64,000 nucleotides of DNA from the NCBI GenBank assembly GCA_021014325.1, contig CM037459.1:16146501-16210500 (forward strand), read 5' to 3'. The notes under the pieces are model-generated. The model made no database searches. It was not told the origin of the DNA and worked only from the letters and a program-made list of their open reading frames with translations. The stretch is from Plazaster borealis. Taxonomy: Eukaryota; Echinodermata; Asteroidea; Forcipulatida; Labidiasteridae. Shown piece by piece: positions 43,405 through 54,271 of this stretch (the first letter of the stretch is position 1; every line of letters begins with the position of its first letter). A program made the translations under genes and the position numbers.

Positions 43405-45270
43405 TGTGTAACGAAATTGGCCTGAGTGCTTGTAACTTTTGCGCGCCATAGCGCTTAGGCGTGCCGTACCTCCTGCACATGCACAGTGGGCTGATTCTAG
43501 TTGCTTATAAGAGCGTGCGCCTCGTGCGTGGGGGCAGTTGGAGTTGGGGTTGGAGTTGGAGTTGTAGTTGCAGTTGACCATTGTTGTTGAGAGGTGCTGT
43601 GGAGGGTTGCTGTTGAGCTTGCACACGGAGCAGACGGGTGACGGGCGGAGCTCGGAAGGTTTCGGTGGTTGGGCGCTAGGCTCGTGTGAGGTAGCGTTGC
43701 TGTTGGTGGAGTGGGAGCTGGTAGCAGCGAGGCGGAGATACCGCCTGATCCCAGAGCAGCGGCCGGAGTTGTGGTCAGAGCGTCCGTGATAGCGGGGCTG
43801 TCGGAGCCGTGTGAGAGTCTGTTGCGGCAGCGAGGGGGGAAGTCTAGCGGCTTATATCGTGGCGCTGGGTATGTCATGCAATTAATTGTTTAAGCACTGT
43901 TCAGGACCGATTTTGTTAGACCTCCTCACAAGTATCACCTTCATTAATTATAATTATAATTATTACGCGCTCTTATTAATAAACCTCTCTATAATCATTA
44001 ATTCTTAGCCCAGGAGGAATCTGCATTATTATCCCTTAAGGACACAGTTAACCCTTAAGGAAATTCCATGCCACCCTGAACTTAAGGTAATTCAAGGCTA
44101 TCTTAAGGAACCAGTAACCCCTTAAGGAATCTACAACTTCACTTAAAGGGACACGTTGCCTTCGGGTTGGGCGCTGTTGGGCGCTTTTGGGCTATAACAA
44201 GCGTTTGACGTATAATGAGCACGGTCGGAAAGATGTTTAAAAAGTAGAATATAATTATCCACACAAACGTGCCTTAGAAATGCTTCGCTTTTGCTCACCC
44301 TCGCGAAACAAAACGCTCCGCCATTTATGGGAGTCAAGATTTTGACTCCCATAAATGGCGGACAAATTCTATTAGTCTTATTTCCAGTCGCAGCTGTTGA
44401 ACTACGACTGAGCAATTATTTTATTAAAAATGTTACGATTACCATCTGTTTATTGTATTCCAATAAATATCCAACACCGAGCTGAATCTAGCACAGTATT
44501 GGGCCCGATATAGCCAGCCGGCGATTAGAACACATGCAGTACAGGGAGGTGAACCAAATGTGATAGTTTGTCTCCTCCCTGTACTGCATGTGTTCTAATA
44601 TTCTGAATATGCGGCTGGCCGTTCCGCAAATACGCGGCTGGATATTTCGGACCCAATACTGAGCTAGCTTTAGCTCGGTTTACAAGTTCCGAGCGAGGTA
44701 GAAAATGAGATTATTACCCGGTTTTCATCTGACCATAGAGCAAGGAGATCTGACTGGTTTACCAGGCCACTGACTACGGCACTAGCGTAACGACTGTTCG
44801 TCGCGCATTTTGCCCATTACATGGACGGTGGTATTTACGGCTGGAAATACATATACGTTTCGCGGGGCAGATCTCGGGGTCAGATGGCAATGTTTTTTTT
44901 TTTTAATCACCATTCACTAATTATAACACATTAAAGGCATGTTATTGCACGAACAACTCTTAATAAGTATAAGGAACACCTCCAAACAGTAAAATTTCAT
45001 GAGATTTGAAGGCAACGTATCCCTTTAAGTAAATAAGGTGTTCATTTATAATAAAGGGTAAACCCCGCGGCTCTTGAGTGATCTCTCTTGTTTGAATTAT
45101 TGGGTCTAAGTGCTGCTCAGCTTAGGTTTAGCTCCCGTCCATAGAGTTGCCAGGAAAAAGTGTTGCGTGCGGCGATATATGGTTGCCAAACGACCTCCCC
45201 CACAGTACTGTAGGACTGCCGCTCGCCTGTGCAGTACCGAGTCAAATTGACCCGGACGGGATTCGCCACA
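43405..45270 (+). mobile_element. 3' LTR with a TTAA-flanked insertion
   Basis: TGTG...CACA ends; about 984 bp once the 882-bp insertion (element plus TTAA) is removed. It begins right after the polypurine tract and matches both parts of the split 5' LTR closely. It has a G/T-rich stretch (GGAGTTGGGGTTGGAGTTGG) near 43540 and five more CCTTAAGG motifs at 44034-44125. The host sequence starts at 45271; target-site duplication cannot be tested because the left flank is rearranged. Confidence 0.9.
44147..45024. mobile_element. TTAA-flanked element (878 bp) inside the 3' LTR
   Basis: Ends AGGGACACGTTGCCTTC and GAAGGCAACGTATCCCT, flanked by TTAA (44143-44146, 45025-45028). The uninterrupted 5' LTR has a single TTAA here. 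Inside are nested palindromes: CGCCATTTATGGGAGTCAA mirrored at 44322-44360, and a larger foldback at about 44476-44680 containing GAACACATGCAGTACAGGGAGG and its complement. No coding sequence. PiggyBac-type non-autonomous element by target choice. Confidence 0.85.
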
Positions 45271-46283
45271 ATATCATGATTGCTGTATGTATGTGATGCG
45301 ATGTGAGTAGTTACCGACTTAATGGCGTTTGTGTGTTGTCTCAGCCATTTGGACCGGTAATCTGCGTGATTGTCGCTCAGGCTGGTCAGTCAGCTACAAG
45401 TGCTGAACCCGGGCGCGGCCCCTGGAGCTTTATGCGCTGCAGTCAAGTTCCCTCATTGGACTACCCTGATTATTCACCGTTCTTTTGGTTATTAATTCTG
45501 GAGTTGATGTAGTTTCTGCATCTGTGTTTTCCTGACATGTCCTCTCGAAGTACGACTCTGTGCAGCCACACCGTCTTCATACTTTTGAATTGTTCTCAGA
45601 CAGGGGGTCTTATAAGAATTTACTGCTAAACAAAAACTGACAGGACACAGCCACACATGATACATGTGAAATAGATTTTTAGCTACCCTATTCTAGTGAG
45701 TGTACTTGGGAAATTTGGTGTTAGGCAGCTCTTTTTTAGTGGGGCGGCCCAAATGATACAACAAGTGCAATGAGCTATTGCCTTCATGATGAAACAATCA
45801 ACAATGATAGTTTATTGAGGTATTTGTTTTGTATATTCTACCTCCAATGAATGCACCAACAATGATTAAATCACTGTAATGATGCAAGATGGAGACAGGA
45901 GATGGTCAATCGGACCTTACGTCATTTCAAAAAACACATCAGAAAAGCGTCTTCCTGCTGGAAAATGGTGTATGTAATGTATGTAACAAACCGATCCACG
46001 CAACCTCCATGCCCTCATTTTTGAGTCGCTCAGCTGATGAGGAGAATACGCAACATTTTCAGATAGATATTATTATAACAAAGTATTCCCAAATTCAAAC
46101 CGGCGCGCCAGTGCAGTAGCCACATCTGGATACTGCATGCATATTCATAAGAATGAGTAAACAAGACTTCCGCCACTGACCAATGGGGTCTCGCCTTTCG
46201 CGCGCATTTAGTAATGAGTCATTGGCTTCGAGACAGAACCGTATGAGCGTTGATTCGTGAGTACACGCATACAGCTCACAAGA
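45271..46283. other. No gene recognised
   Basis: Unique-looking sequence between the LTR and the satellite array. A 76-codon frame (45889-46119, plus) has a C-x2-C pair (VCNVCNK) but nothing else diagnostic. I do not call it a gene. Confidence 0.4.
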
Positions 46284-46331
46284 GCACGCGCACACCGTAC
46301 TGCACACACAGACACCACGCACACAGCTCGG

Positions 46332-47290
46332 TTGTATAAACGTTGGATAAAGGTTGTTTTTACGTCGGGATAATAACAACCAAAAATCAATGTTGATCCA
46401 ACATCAGTCTGTTAATGTTGTATCAACGTAATGTTTTTGAAGTATGTACAACGTTGGATAAAGGTTGTTTTTGCGTCGGGATAATAACAACCAAAATTCA
46501 ATGTTGATCCAACATCAGTCTGCTAACGTTGTATCAATGTAATGTTTTTGACATAAGTACAATGTTGGATAAAAGATGTTTTTGCGTCGGGATAATAACA
46601 ACAACCAAAAATCAATGTTGATCCAACATCAGTCAGCTAACGTTGTATCAACGTAATGTTTTTGAAGTATGTACAACGTTGGATAAAGGTTGTTTTTGCG
46701 TCGGGATAATAACAACCTAAAATCAATGTTGATCCAACATCAGTCTGCTAACGTTGTATCAATGTAATGTTTTTGAAGTATGCAGGCCTACAACGTTGGA
46801 TTAAATCAACGTTGATCCAATTTCAGTCTGGAATGTTGTAACAACGTAATGTTTTTTTGACGTTGTACGTCGTTGCATAAAGGTTGTTTTTGTGTCACGA
46901 TAATAACCTAAAATCAATGTTGATCCAATATCAGTCTGCTAACGTATCAATGTAATGTTTTTGACGTTTGTGCAACGTGTGTTAAAGGTTGTTTTTGCGT
47001 CGGAATAATAACAACCTTAAATAATGTTGATCCAACATCAATCTGGTAACGTTGTATCAACGTATTGTTTTTTGACGTATGTGCAACGTTTGATGTTTTT
47101 ACCGCACGATAATAATAACCTAAAATCAATGTTGATCCAACATCATCTGGTAACGTTGTCTCAACAAAATGTTTTCTGACGTACAATGTTGGATAAAGGT
47201 TGTTTTTGCGTCGCGATGATAACAACCTAAAATCAATGTTGGTCCAACATCAGTCTGATAGTTTCACAAAGGTGGATAAAGGTTGTTATT
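46332..47290. repeat. Tandem satellite array, ~112-bp unit, about nine copies
   Basis: Each unit reads ACGTTGGATAAAGGTTGTTTTTGCGTCG, then GATAATAACAACC, ATCAATGTTGATCCAACATCAG and GTTGTATCAACGTAATGTTTTTGA (in parts). The first four units are nearly identical; later ones are shorter and more diverged. Units are rich in AACGTT and in the TTGATCCAA palindrome. A stray fragment lies at 47945-47990. It is preceded by the 46284-46331 repeat. Confidence 0.85.
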
Positions 47291-48071
47291 CCTGACCAAT
47301 AATAACCAATTAAATTTAATGCTTATCCTTCCAACGGGCAGTTTGACAAATTGCCATGTTTACATTACAATCATTGTGTCATCAACATGTCATCGTTTGT
47401 GGAAAATTTATGTCTCGGCGGGAAGGGTTCGTGCACCCACCAAATGTGACACCATTTTTGTTCTGAATAAAATTAATAGACAACTTGCTGGCGGAGATTT
47501 TGGGGTAAGGCCGGCGCGACATGTGTATTCTCTGATGATGTCATGTGACAATCACTGCTTTCCTGTAAATGGATTCAAAAGCAATAGCGGAAAAGCATGA
47601 TGGGTTGCTTTCCAATGTGGGACCAATGATGGCTCTAACTCGGCATTTACCACATTGGACTTATGTAGGCACTCCGGTGCTGAGCCAACGCAGGTTATTA
47701 TAGTGCTGACACAATGTTGGCAGCATTTAAGCTATAGCTATAGCTATCATTGTTTTTTTTATTGGGTTACATTATCGGCGAGCTGCCGAGGGCAACTTAT
47801 ATTGAACTATTTGGTCATACTACAACAAAAAGAGGCAATTCATTAATTCGTTAATTGTAAAACAGGTTTGATGGTTGACGTTGACGTTTTGTTTGCATAA
47901 TCTAGATGCGAAACCTTCAGTGTTACACCATTAATCGATCACGCTAATGTTGATCCAACATTGATCCAACGTTGAATTAACGTTGACATAATATGCAAAT
48001 TGGGGGTGTGGCCTAGAAGTGTGTTTTTGATAATAAAACAATTTGGTTTAATTGAGTTATCCGAGGGAAGT

Positions 48072-48261
48072 CAGGCGCGGATCCAGGGGGGGCGTGGGGG
48101 CGCACGCCCCCCCTTTTCATATTAAAAAAAAAAAAAATGAAGGAGAAAAGAAAAAAAGAGGGAGAGAGAGAGAAGGGGGGGGGGGAAATGGGGAAGGGAA
48201 GATTTTGCTGCTTGGTATATTTTCACGCCCCCCCGTTTGGAAAATCCTGGATCCGCCCCTG
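48072..48261. mobile_element. 190-bp MITE with 5-bp target duplication
   Basis: Ends CAGGCGCGGATCCAG and CTGGATCCGCCCCTG, inverted; flanked by GAAGT (48067-48071 and 48262-48266). Contains G-, A- and C-homopolymers. The CAGGGGCGGATCCAG-like end is hAT-like; a 5-bp duplication suggests a hAT5-type element. Confidence 0.7.
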
Positions 48262-48639
48262 GAAGTTTCTGTACTTTTGTGTTTAATTCGAATGTAAAAA
48301 AATACGAACAACAAAAGTCCAAGCAAAAATTTGCAATTTAAACATTTGAATTAATAATTAAGCAGTTTTTAGTTTTGCAATTTAAACATTTGAACTAATA
48401 ATTAAGCAGTTTTTAGTTAAAAACGGAGTTTAAACCATGACTAGAAAATCTAGGGATCCTGGTCTACATATATACAAGACATACAGTGTGTATGGATGTA
48501 TAGACCTGGATAGGTTGTAGTCATGTATTGAGTTAGTATAGTACATGTAAATTATATAACAGAGTAGTATTAACTAACACTAATGATAATTACTTGAAAT
48601 AATTAATTAACTAGTTAATTAAAGGGCCATTGTTTCTAC

Positions 48640-49040
48640 ATTGTGATTGCCACGTTGTTTCTACGTCTGCATTTCAACGTTATAACGATTTGCAAATCGA
48701 AACTTGACGTTGAAACAACATTGAAACGTGATTTTAACGTTGTTTTTACGTCAGCATTTCTACGTTATTTCAATTTGCAAATCCAACCAATTCAACGTTA
48801 TTTCAACATAGAAACTTGACGTTGAAACAACGTATAAATGCCAACATTGAAACAACGTTAAAATTCCCACGTTGTTTCTACGCAAATCCAACCATTGTTC
48901 AACGTTTTTTCAACATAGAAACTTTACGTTGAAACAACGTATAAATGCCGAACTTGAAACAATGTTAATATTCCCACGTTGTTTCAAGTTCGGCATTTCA
49001 ACGTTAAAACGATTTGCAAATCCAACTATAATTCAACGTT
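48640..49040. repeat. AACGTTG-rich degenerate tandem repeat
   Basis: Repeats such as ACGTTGTTTCTACG, GACGTTGAAACAACG and CAACGTTATTTCAAC alternate with ATTTGCAAATC palindromes. The unit is 80-110 bp and irregular. It shares AACGTT vocabulary with the 46.3-47.3 kb array but is a different unit. Confidence 0.7.
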
Positions 49041-49289
49041 ACAAGCCATATACTATTCCAGTATTAATTCAGTTGAAGCAAACACTAAAACAGTTTATAT
49101 TCAGCCATAGTGACATTGTTTTTCATCAAATTTCCAACTGGAATATGTTAATTTTTTGAGAAAATTTATTTCCAATTCAATAGCTGATCACTGTCGTGTA
49201 ATAGTGAGATTTATGTAAATCAATGTTTATTTTTTAGTTTGATTCTACACTTGGCATTGAAATGTAGATGTAGGCAAAAGCAAACAAAC

Positions 49290-49420
49290 ATTTTGTTGTT
49301 TGGTCCAACTGGTTATTGGTCCAACTGAGTGGTTGTTTTGTCAAATTGGTTATTTTGTCGAATTGATTATCCAATTGGTTATTTTTTCGAATTGCTTATT
49401 TTGTTATTTCTCCAATTGGA
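49290..49420. repeat. Low-complexity AATTGG/TTATTT repeat
   Basis: Short motif CAATTGGTTATTTTGTCGAATTG and variants repeat; a related AATTGGA-rich stretch occurs at 50320-50585. Confidence 0.5.
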
Positions 49421-49653
49421 AAAAGTAATGACGGGATCTAAATAATTATGCACAAATATAGAACTTGACGTTTATTCAAAACCATTGCAGGTGTAACAGC
49501 ATTTCCTGCCGCAGTAGTTTACACTTAAATGTGTGATTAGGTAGTTCAATTGAAACAATTTTTTTTCAAAATTACACACCATGGGTAGAAAGTAAAGCCT
49601 AAAAAGTGTATACTTGGAACGAAGCATAAGGAAGTAAAATGCAAGTTTTTAGC

Positions 49654-49728
49654 TAGTTGCGATAACGTAACCCTCCTCCCGACGGCGTCGGGAGGAGCGT
49701 CGGGAGGAGGGTTACGTTATCGCAACTA
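49654..49728. repeat. Near-perfect palindrome, copy 2
   Basis: TAGTTGCGATAACGTAACCC ... GGGTTACGTTATCGCAACTA with CCTCCCGACG / CGTCGGGAGG inside and a short duplication of GCGTCGGGAGGA on the right. It belongs to the same hairpin family as 38871-38936 and ends exactly where the next MITE begins, sharing its TA. Confidence 0.85.
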
Positions 49729-50190
49729 AACTGCTCACAAAAAGTTAGGAAACTTTTTTTAATCATGTATATTTTTATTATTTATTACCCTCTTGTATTA
49801 TGTTGCATATCAATAGAAAGCTGAAGTGTTCTTCTTTAAAATGATACCAAATGTGCAATGATGACATGTTGCTGGACTTGGCCACATTAATGAGAATGAG
49901 ACAAAGTCACAAATCAAATGTGCCAAAATTAGCAATTTTGTGTTACTGTGTGAACAAACAAATTGACACTGTAATTCAAACATGCGGTAATTTTAGCACA
50001 TTTGATTTGTGACTTTGCCTCATTGTCGTTCATGTAGCCAAATTCAGTAACATGTAATCATTGCAAATGTGATATCATTTTAAAGAGGAACACTTCAGCT
50101 TTGCATTGATATATAACATATACAAAGAGAGTAATAAATAATAAATATATACTTGATTAAAAAAAGTTTCCTAACTTTTTGTGAGCAGTT
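49729..50190. mobile_element. Tc1/mariner-like MITE (462 bp) with long inverted repeats
   Basis: Ends AACTGCTCACAAAAAGTTAGG and CCTAACTTTTTGTGAGCAGTT, flanked by TA on both sides. The arms remain complementary, with decay, for about 200 bp each. No coding sequence. TA target and terminal sequence fit Tc1/mariner. Confidence 0.8.
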
Positions 50191-50650
50191 TAGTTCTTAG
50201 CAAGACTTGGATCACTGCATAAGCCTTGCTTGTTGTTTACCAATGATTGTGAGGGTAAGCAACTTAAAAACTCAATTTCCCCTTACTAAAATGTCCATGT
50301 TATTTCAATTGGATACCCAGTTGTAAAGCATTGGATTAATTTGGATATTGGAATACTGAATTTCCCATTGGAATCAAATTGGACTCAGTTGGCTTGATTA
50401 CATTGAATTGGAATTTAAGTTGGAATTTCTTGAACAATGGGGTCCAGTTGGAAAAAGTCCAATTGGGTTCGGTTGGAAATTTTTTCAAACTGAATCCAAC
50501 CGAGTCCAATTGGTTTTGTGCCAAAACACAACATTGGAAAAATTCCAATTGGTTCCAATTGGAAAGTTGAATTGGAAATTTTGGTAAAGGGGGGGGGGGG
50601 GAGGAAACATGTCCTTCCCATCACCCGCCCATTGACATAACACGCATGCA

Positions 50651-52129
50651 CACGACCAGTAGCATGTCTGTTTATAAAATGTGCTTCACGCTATCACTCA
50701 GTTTGGACTACCTTAGCACCTTCGGTGGATATTTCATGATCAAATGCTTTATACTCGGCATTCATTCTACATGTATATATTTACCTGTTGTGTTATTTGG
50801 CCCATAGTGGCGGCAGTCAGTATTTCCGGGTATATTTTACAACGCAAGTCAGCGATGATGGTGACAATTGTCAGCAGGGAAATTAAGTTGCTGCAATGGA
50901 AAGTTATTGGCAGGGCTGGCCTACTTATTGTATTTTCGGCTGGGTCAAAATTGTAACATGGGCTTTTATATACATAACTGTTAGTCACCCAATGGGGCTT
51001 CGGCTTTATTTGCGACATTAATAAAATACACTTTGTTGAAGTTTTATTGTTTTAGCGTAATTTTGTCACAGCTCTTTCTTGACCCACTACCTTCCCCGAT
51101 GCACCACCACACCCGGCAGTTTTTTGGGAGGAAACATGACAAATTGTAATGATTTAAGGAAAGGCCAAGTTTTCTCATGGGATATAATTGTACCAAGAAC
51201 GACAGGTTCAGTAATATTTAGGATGTACTTTTTGTAAGTATCAAGTGTATAGTGCCCTACGGTTCCTGGGATATGTAGGCTGTAAGACCCTATTTTATCG
51301 TTTTGAAGCTATATAAATTGCCTTTCGGTTTCAATGGGGCTTTTCTGGCACCTTGTGTATTCCCACTTACAGTATTCTTAATTAGCTTTAAAGTACAGAA
51401 TTGTTGTATTGTATATTAGACCCAAAGGTAAGGTATGTTCTTATGCTGTACAATTTGTTTAATCCTTTCAATTTTGGTTGAGGTAGTCCATTGTTTTGTT
51501 TTCTGGTTTAGACAAGGTCATCCTTTGTTCTGTTTACTAAATGGGCGAGGTAGTCCATTGTTTATATTACTTGTTTTCTTTCACTTGTACGGATGAGGTA
51601 GTCCGATTGGTCTAGGGTGAGGTACTTTTTGGTGGTGACCAAAAGATTTTGTGTTATGATGAAAGAGCTTTGTAGTTCAATTATTCATGTAAAGATGAGG
51701 TAGTCCTCGGTCAAGTTATTGGTTTTGGTGTGTCAGTTTTAGCTGGTTTTCCCTGTGTTCGGTATATCCGGCTTGGTTTTAGGGTTTTTGTGGGCATAAA
51801 ATAAAAACAGCTTGAGCTATGGTGAAAATGCAAACAGAAGTGTCCTATTATTTTATCCACGAGTATAAGTGTGTTTTATAATAAGACTTTGTTGTTATAA
51901 CTACATGTATTATTACTATTCGGACCGGAATGCGCCGTTTTCAAAATCTGTGCGTACGTTTGCTTCAATCTGTCGGATTAATCACTTTCCAGTATCAATA
52001 ACGATAATTCCTTGTAATGGGCAATCTTTTGTCATCTGCTCTTAACATGAAATATACCATAGTGTGTTATGGCCTTGATGCTATGCTGTATTATCACTCA
52101 TGCCATCAGCTTGTATTCCCAAATGCTTG
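50651..52129. other. No gene recognised; weak repeats
   Basis: Contains a degenerate repeat of GAGGTAGTCCATTGTTT (about 51478-51700, four or five copies). No coding sequence identified. Confidence 0.4.
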
Positions 52130-53290
52130 CCAATCACTGCAACAACCTAGCCATGGAGGCAGACATGTAAGGAGAACAATAACTGTTCGCATTACATATA
52201 ATCCTAGTATAAGAAACCGATGGATGCATGCTTGTGTACGTATCTTCCAAGTTCTAAAAACATTGTAAACTTTCTTAGAAATTCCAATTCCACCAAATCA
52301 GTTCAGCTTCACACTATATTTATGATGAATGCCCAGCCTCTGCAAACAAGTTTGACAAACTTGACATCATTTTTCGTGAGGAGCAGGTGCATATAGGGGT
52401 CAAAACTGAATCTTGGTTTGCCCCTGGTATGCATCAAAACCAATTAAACATGGGTACTCTTTGTTCTCTAAGTGTAGAGAGCTTCGTCGTGGTGGTAGCG
52501 TTGTAATTTATATCAAGGATAAAATACCAGTCAAAACTATTGATGTACCTGTAATTCCTGATTAACTCAAGTGTGTTTGGGTTCTTGTGATACCAACTCG
52601 TCTACCTAGAGGGATATCTGCTATAGCAGTATGTGCTGTTTATATTACGACTAATTCACCATGGCAACAAATGTTTGAGAGTCACCTGTTACAGACAATA
52701 GACCAACTACGCACAAAGTATCCTGAGACCGGGATTTGCCTCCTAGGTGATTTAAACATATTGAACATTAACTCTTATTATGGGGTACATGGACTGTAGC
52801 AAATAATCAAATTACACATGCATGACGATGCAATGTTGGATCTTATCCTCACTAATCTATCAGACTATTATGCATCTCCTTCAGCTTTATCCTCAATTGG
52901 AAAAAGTGACCACGTGTGTGTAATTTGGAAACTGCTTTTTAGAAATTGTAACAATGCCATTACTTCTCAAGTTATACGACCACTTCAAGGTTCCAGTATT
53001 TAGATCTCTTAGTCATTTGCTGATCTTGCGCCACTAGACTTGTCTAAGCTTACAGCTTACTTGCCAGCTGAAAAACCCGCCCTCAGATATCCCTGGGATG
53101 TTTTTGCCAAATTCAAAAAAGTTAAATCCAATAAAGCCACTGGCCCTGACATATGATACCACCTAGACTTTAGTCAAAGAGTTTGCATATTATGAACTAA
53201 GCCTTCCTCTTACTGATATTCTCAACTGCTCATTCAGGGATGGTAAAGTCCCCACCCAGTGGAAGCAGGCCATCGTTTTACTCGAAGCAG
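52130..53290 (+). pseudogene. CR1/L2-like LINE, endonuclease domain and start of RT
   Basis: Multiple frames together give the apurinic-like endonuclease: EEQVHIGVKTESWF, then VIPTRLPRGISAIAVCAVYITTNSPW, a near-GDFN motif (CLLGDLN) and the histidine motif SSIGKSDHVCV. After it, SNKATGPD and PLTDILNCSFRDGKVPTQWKQAI mark the start of RT. Stops and frameshifts are frequent. The RT core and 3' end are absent here; a related 3' part lies at 56960-58215. Confidence 0.75.
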
Positions 53291-53379
53291 TGTCCTAAAC
53301 TTAGATAAATTGCATTTGCTAAGGACAATGGTGAGCCCGTTTACCCTTCACCCAATTGAAGTGCAGATAATTATGATGC

Positions 53380-53830
53380 ACATTTGGTGTAGTTTTGGTG
53401 TAGGTGTTTTCCAAAAGCTGGTGTACACCACAATTGTGAGTGGTGCCGTTTTGGTGCACGCTGTAGAAATCTCAACCTGAAAAATTGTACACGGGGTGCA
53501 CTTTTGGTGCGTTCCAATTTACAAATTAGCACCAAAAGAGCACCACGCATAAATGTGGTGCTGTTTTGGTGCGGCCCACCATGGTCCATCAGATTTGGCG
53601 TGCTGGCCAAATTTTAGCAGTCCTCAATCCCTACACCAAAACCGCACCATTTAGCTTATGGGGTGCACTTGTGGTCTGTCCTATTATTTAAATTAGCACC
53701 ATGGAATAGAGCACCACGCATAAGTGTGGTGCTGTTTTGGTGCGGCCCACGGTGGCCTCAGTACTAAACCCTACACCAATTCCAAAACCGGCAGTGCACC
53801 TTTTCCACCCTTTTAAGATGAACGAAACAT
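53380..53830. repeat. Tandem repeat with GCACCA/TGGTGC palindromes
   Basis: Two ~170-bp copies (about 53490-53600 and 53660-53765) each contain GAGCACCACGCATAARTGTGG and GTGCTGTTTTGGTGCGGCCCAC; a partial unit precedes them at about 53380-53470. Confidence 0.65.
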
Positions 53831-53904
53831 GACTTTATTAGTAGTAAAAAAAAAATATTAAAAAAATGCCTATTGGTGCACTAGTGCCTAACTCACACAC
53901 TTAA

Positions 53905-54267
53905 AGGCACTGAACACGTTTGGATTGTCAAAGACCAGTGTTCTCACTTGGTGTATCCCAACATATGCATAAAATAACAACCTGTGAAAATTTGGGCTCA
54001 ATTGGTCATCGAAGTTGCAAGAAAATGATGAAAGAAAAAACTCCCTTGTTGTACAAATTTGTGTGCTTTCAGATAGGAATAAACACTTCTTGCAAGAAGT
54101 TTTTATTATTTTAGTGAGGAATTACCTCTTTCTCAAAAAATACGTTACTTCAGAGGGAGTCGTTTCTCACGATGTTTTATACTATCAACAGCTCTCTGTT
54201 GCTCATTACCAAGTCAGTTTTTATACTAATATATATTTTGAGTACTTACCAAACGTGCACAGTGCCT
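53905..54267 (+). mobile_element. TTAA-flanked MITE, copy 3
   Basis: Same family as 29776-30107 and 31296-31665. Flanked by TTAA (53901-53904, 54268-54271). Ends AGGCACTGAACAC and GTGCACAGTGCCT. Confidence 0.75.
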
Positions 54268-54271
54268 TTAA

